Below the pieces are notes generated by a model that was not told the origin of the DNA, made no database searches, and saw nothing but the letters and a program-made list of their open reading frames with translations. Shown here piece after piece: positions 63,360-64,000 of a stretch of DNA of 64,000 nt. The translations under genes and the position numbers were made by a program. The DNA is from CAYSGX01 sp964518215 (GTDB taxonomy: Bacteria; Bacteroidota; Bacteroidia; Chitinophagales; CAIOSU01). Within the stretch, counting starts at the first letter, position 1; every line of letters begins with the position of its first letter. The stretch spans positions 14,600 to 78,599 of the forward strand of contig CAZFFP010000006.1 in the NCBI GenBank assembly GCA_964518215.1, written 5' to 3'.

Positions 63360-63680
63360 TTAAGACAGATGCGATTGGAGTTTTTGCTCCAATACACTTT
63401 TCGGCACTGCGCCTACTTGCTTATCCACCACTTCACCGTTTTTAATAAACAGTAAAGTAGGAATGTTACGGATGCCGTATTTGGTGGTTACTTCAGGATT
63501 TTCATCCACATTGAGCTTTCCAATCACAGCTTTGCCATCATAGTCTTTTGCGAGTTCTTCTACAATTGGTCCTACCACGCGGCAAGGCCCGCACCATTCA
63601 GCCCAAAAATCAACAATTGATACCTTGTCTGATTGTAAAACTTCGCTGTCAAAATTTGCATCGGTAAATACTTTAGCCAT
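63360..63680 (-). CDS. trxA: Thioredoxin
   Basis: General disulfide reductase. The 106 residues match classical thioredoxin length. The active site WCGPC (C30 and C33) occurs in VDFWAEWCGPCRVVGPIVEE, and the cis-proline loop is in YGIRNIPTLLFI. The ATG at 63680 is followed by MAKVFTDANFDSEVLQSDKV. The DUF58 frame starts about 80 bp downstream on the same strand. Confidence 0.97.
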   Translation of the reverse strand: MAKVFTDANFDSEVLQSDKVSIVDFWAEWCGPCRVVGPIVEELAKDYDGKAVIGKLNVDENPEVTTKYGIRNIPTLLFIKNGEVVDKQVGAVPKSVLEQKLQSHLS

Positions 63681-64000
63681 TTTAATTTTTTTTAGAATTA
63701 TTTAATCAAGTGCGAAAATAAACAAAAAGGCAGGGAATAAGTTCCGAAGGAGATTTGAGGAGCGATTTTCGATTCTTCGATTTTAGATATGCGACAGTTA
63801 TCAATATCAACTTTCTACCTCAGACTTATGGCAAATAAATTATGTAACTGTGTTGTTGCCCTTTCTTAAAAAGCAACAGCAAGCCGAAAAGTTACCAATC
63901 AAAGCAAAACAAATTGCCGTCTGCTTTAGCTGACGGAAATAAATATTCTGAATCGCGGATTAAATAAATTATCGGATTACACAGATTAGCAAACAATAAT
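63681..64000. other. Intergenic end of window, 320 bp, no gene seen
   Basis: Contains reiterated words (GATTTTCGATTCTTCGATTTTAG read in two pieces around 63764-63786), and a small palindrome at 63917-63936. No reading frame or RNA gene is recognisable. Confidence 0.45.
63917..63936. repeat. Short palindrome, REP-like
   Basis: CCGTCTGC (63917-63924) and GCTGACGG (63929-63936) pair with one mismatch around TTTA. It is isolated in non-coding sequence and has no T-tract. Confidence 0.4.

Overview
The window is a 64 kb piece of a low-to-moderate GC chromosome from a member of the Bacteroidota, most like the Chitinophagia/Saprospiria/Sphingobacteriia side of the phylum. The evidence is five genes or gene pieces ending in type IX secretion (T9SS) sorting domains, promoters of the Bacteroidota form (TTTG, about 19 bases, TAnnTTTG) with few Shine-Dalgarno sequences, and lineage-typical families (DUF2490, DUF2723, DUF3078, DUF4382, PspC with a DUF2807 tail, and a separate N-terminal MetH module). 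There are no rRNA genes, prophage, integrase, transposase or CRISPR array. There is one intact tRNA (Cys) and one decayed tRNA-like sequence.

Layout. 1-1.7 kb: recA (cut by the window edge), nth, tRNA-Cys, tRNA remnant. 1.8-10.3 kb: an alpha/beta hydrolase, a fumarylacetoacetase-fold protein, a membrane-anchored pseudokinase with WG repeats, sua5, an unrecognised protein with kinase-like motifs, gltA, a DUF2490 protein, pyrD. 10.4-15.5 kb (minus): cspA, then a likely transcription unit of carbamoyltransferase, metH N-terminal module, MazG-like, pyrH, frr. 15.7-19.6 kb (minus): CPBP protease, glycosyltransferase and MBOAT acyltransferase, plausibly envelope glycan work. 19.8-40.6 kb: an accessory, surface-oriented stretch with three large T9SS cargo proteins, an SPFH/ribbon-helix-helix pair, a PadR/PspC pair, mscL, lipoproteins, an esterase and a DUF2723 membrane protein, followed by a 440 bp intergenic region with inverted-repeat structure. 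41.1-46.3 kb (minus): atpB-E-F-H-A-G, without atpD and atpC. 46.4-50 kb: a zinc peptidase, dusB, and an SGNH hydrolase gene split by an in-frame TAA. 50.2-54.7 kb: a 1482-residue protein with four C-type lectin domains and a gliding-motility type C-terminus. 55.1-57.8 kb: rplM-rpsI-rpsB-tsf. 57.9-64 kb (minus): a PKD lipoprotein, a flavin/[2Fe-2S] reductase, a conserved pair of lipoproteins (diheme cytochrome plus beta-helix protein) of unknown function, a DUF58 protein and trxA.

Most genes are housekeeping or cell-surface. The best candidates for undescribed biology are the diheme cytochrome/beta-helix lipoprotein pair, the SPFH/ribbon-helix-helix pair with three GATATY boxes spaced exactly 11 bp apart in front of it, the pseudokinase/WG-repeat receptor next to a second kinase-like protein, and the quadruple-lectin surface protein. 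All calls come from reading the sequence and from memory of the families; no database search was run.
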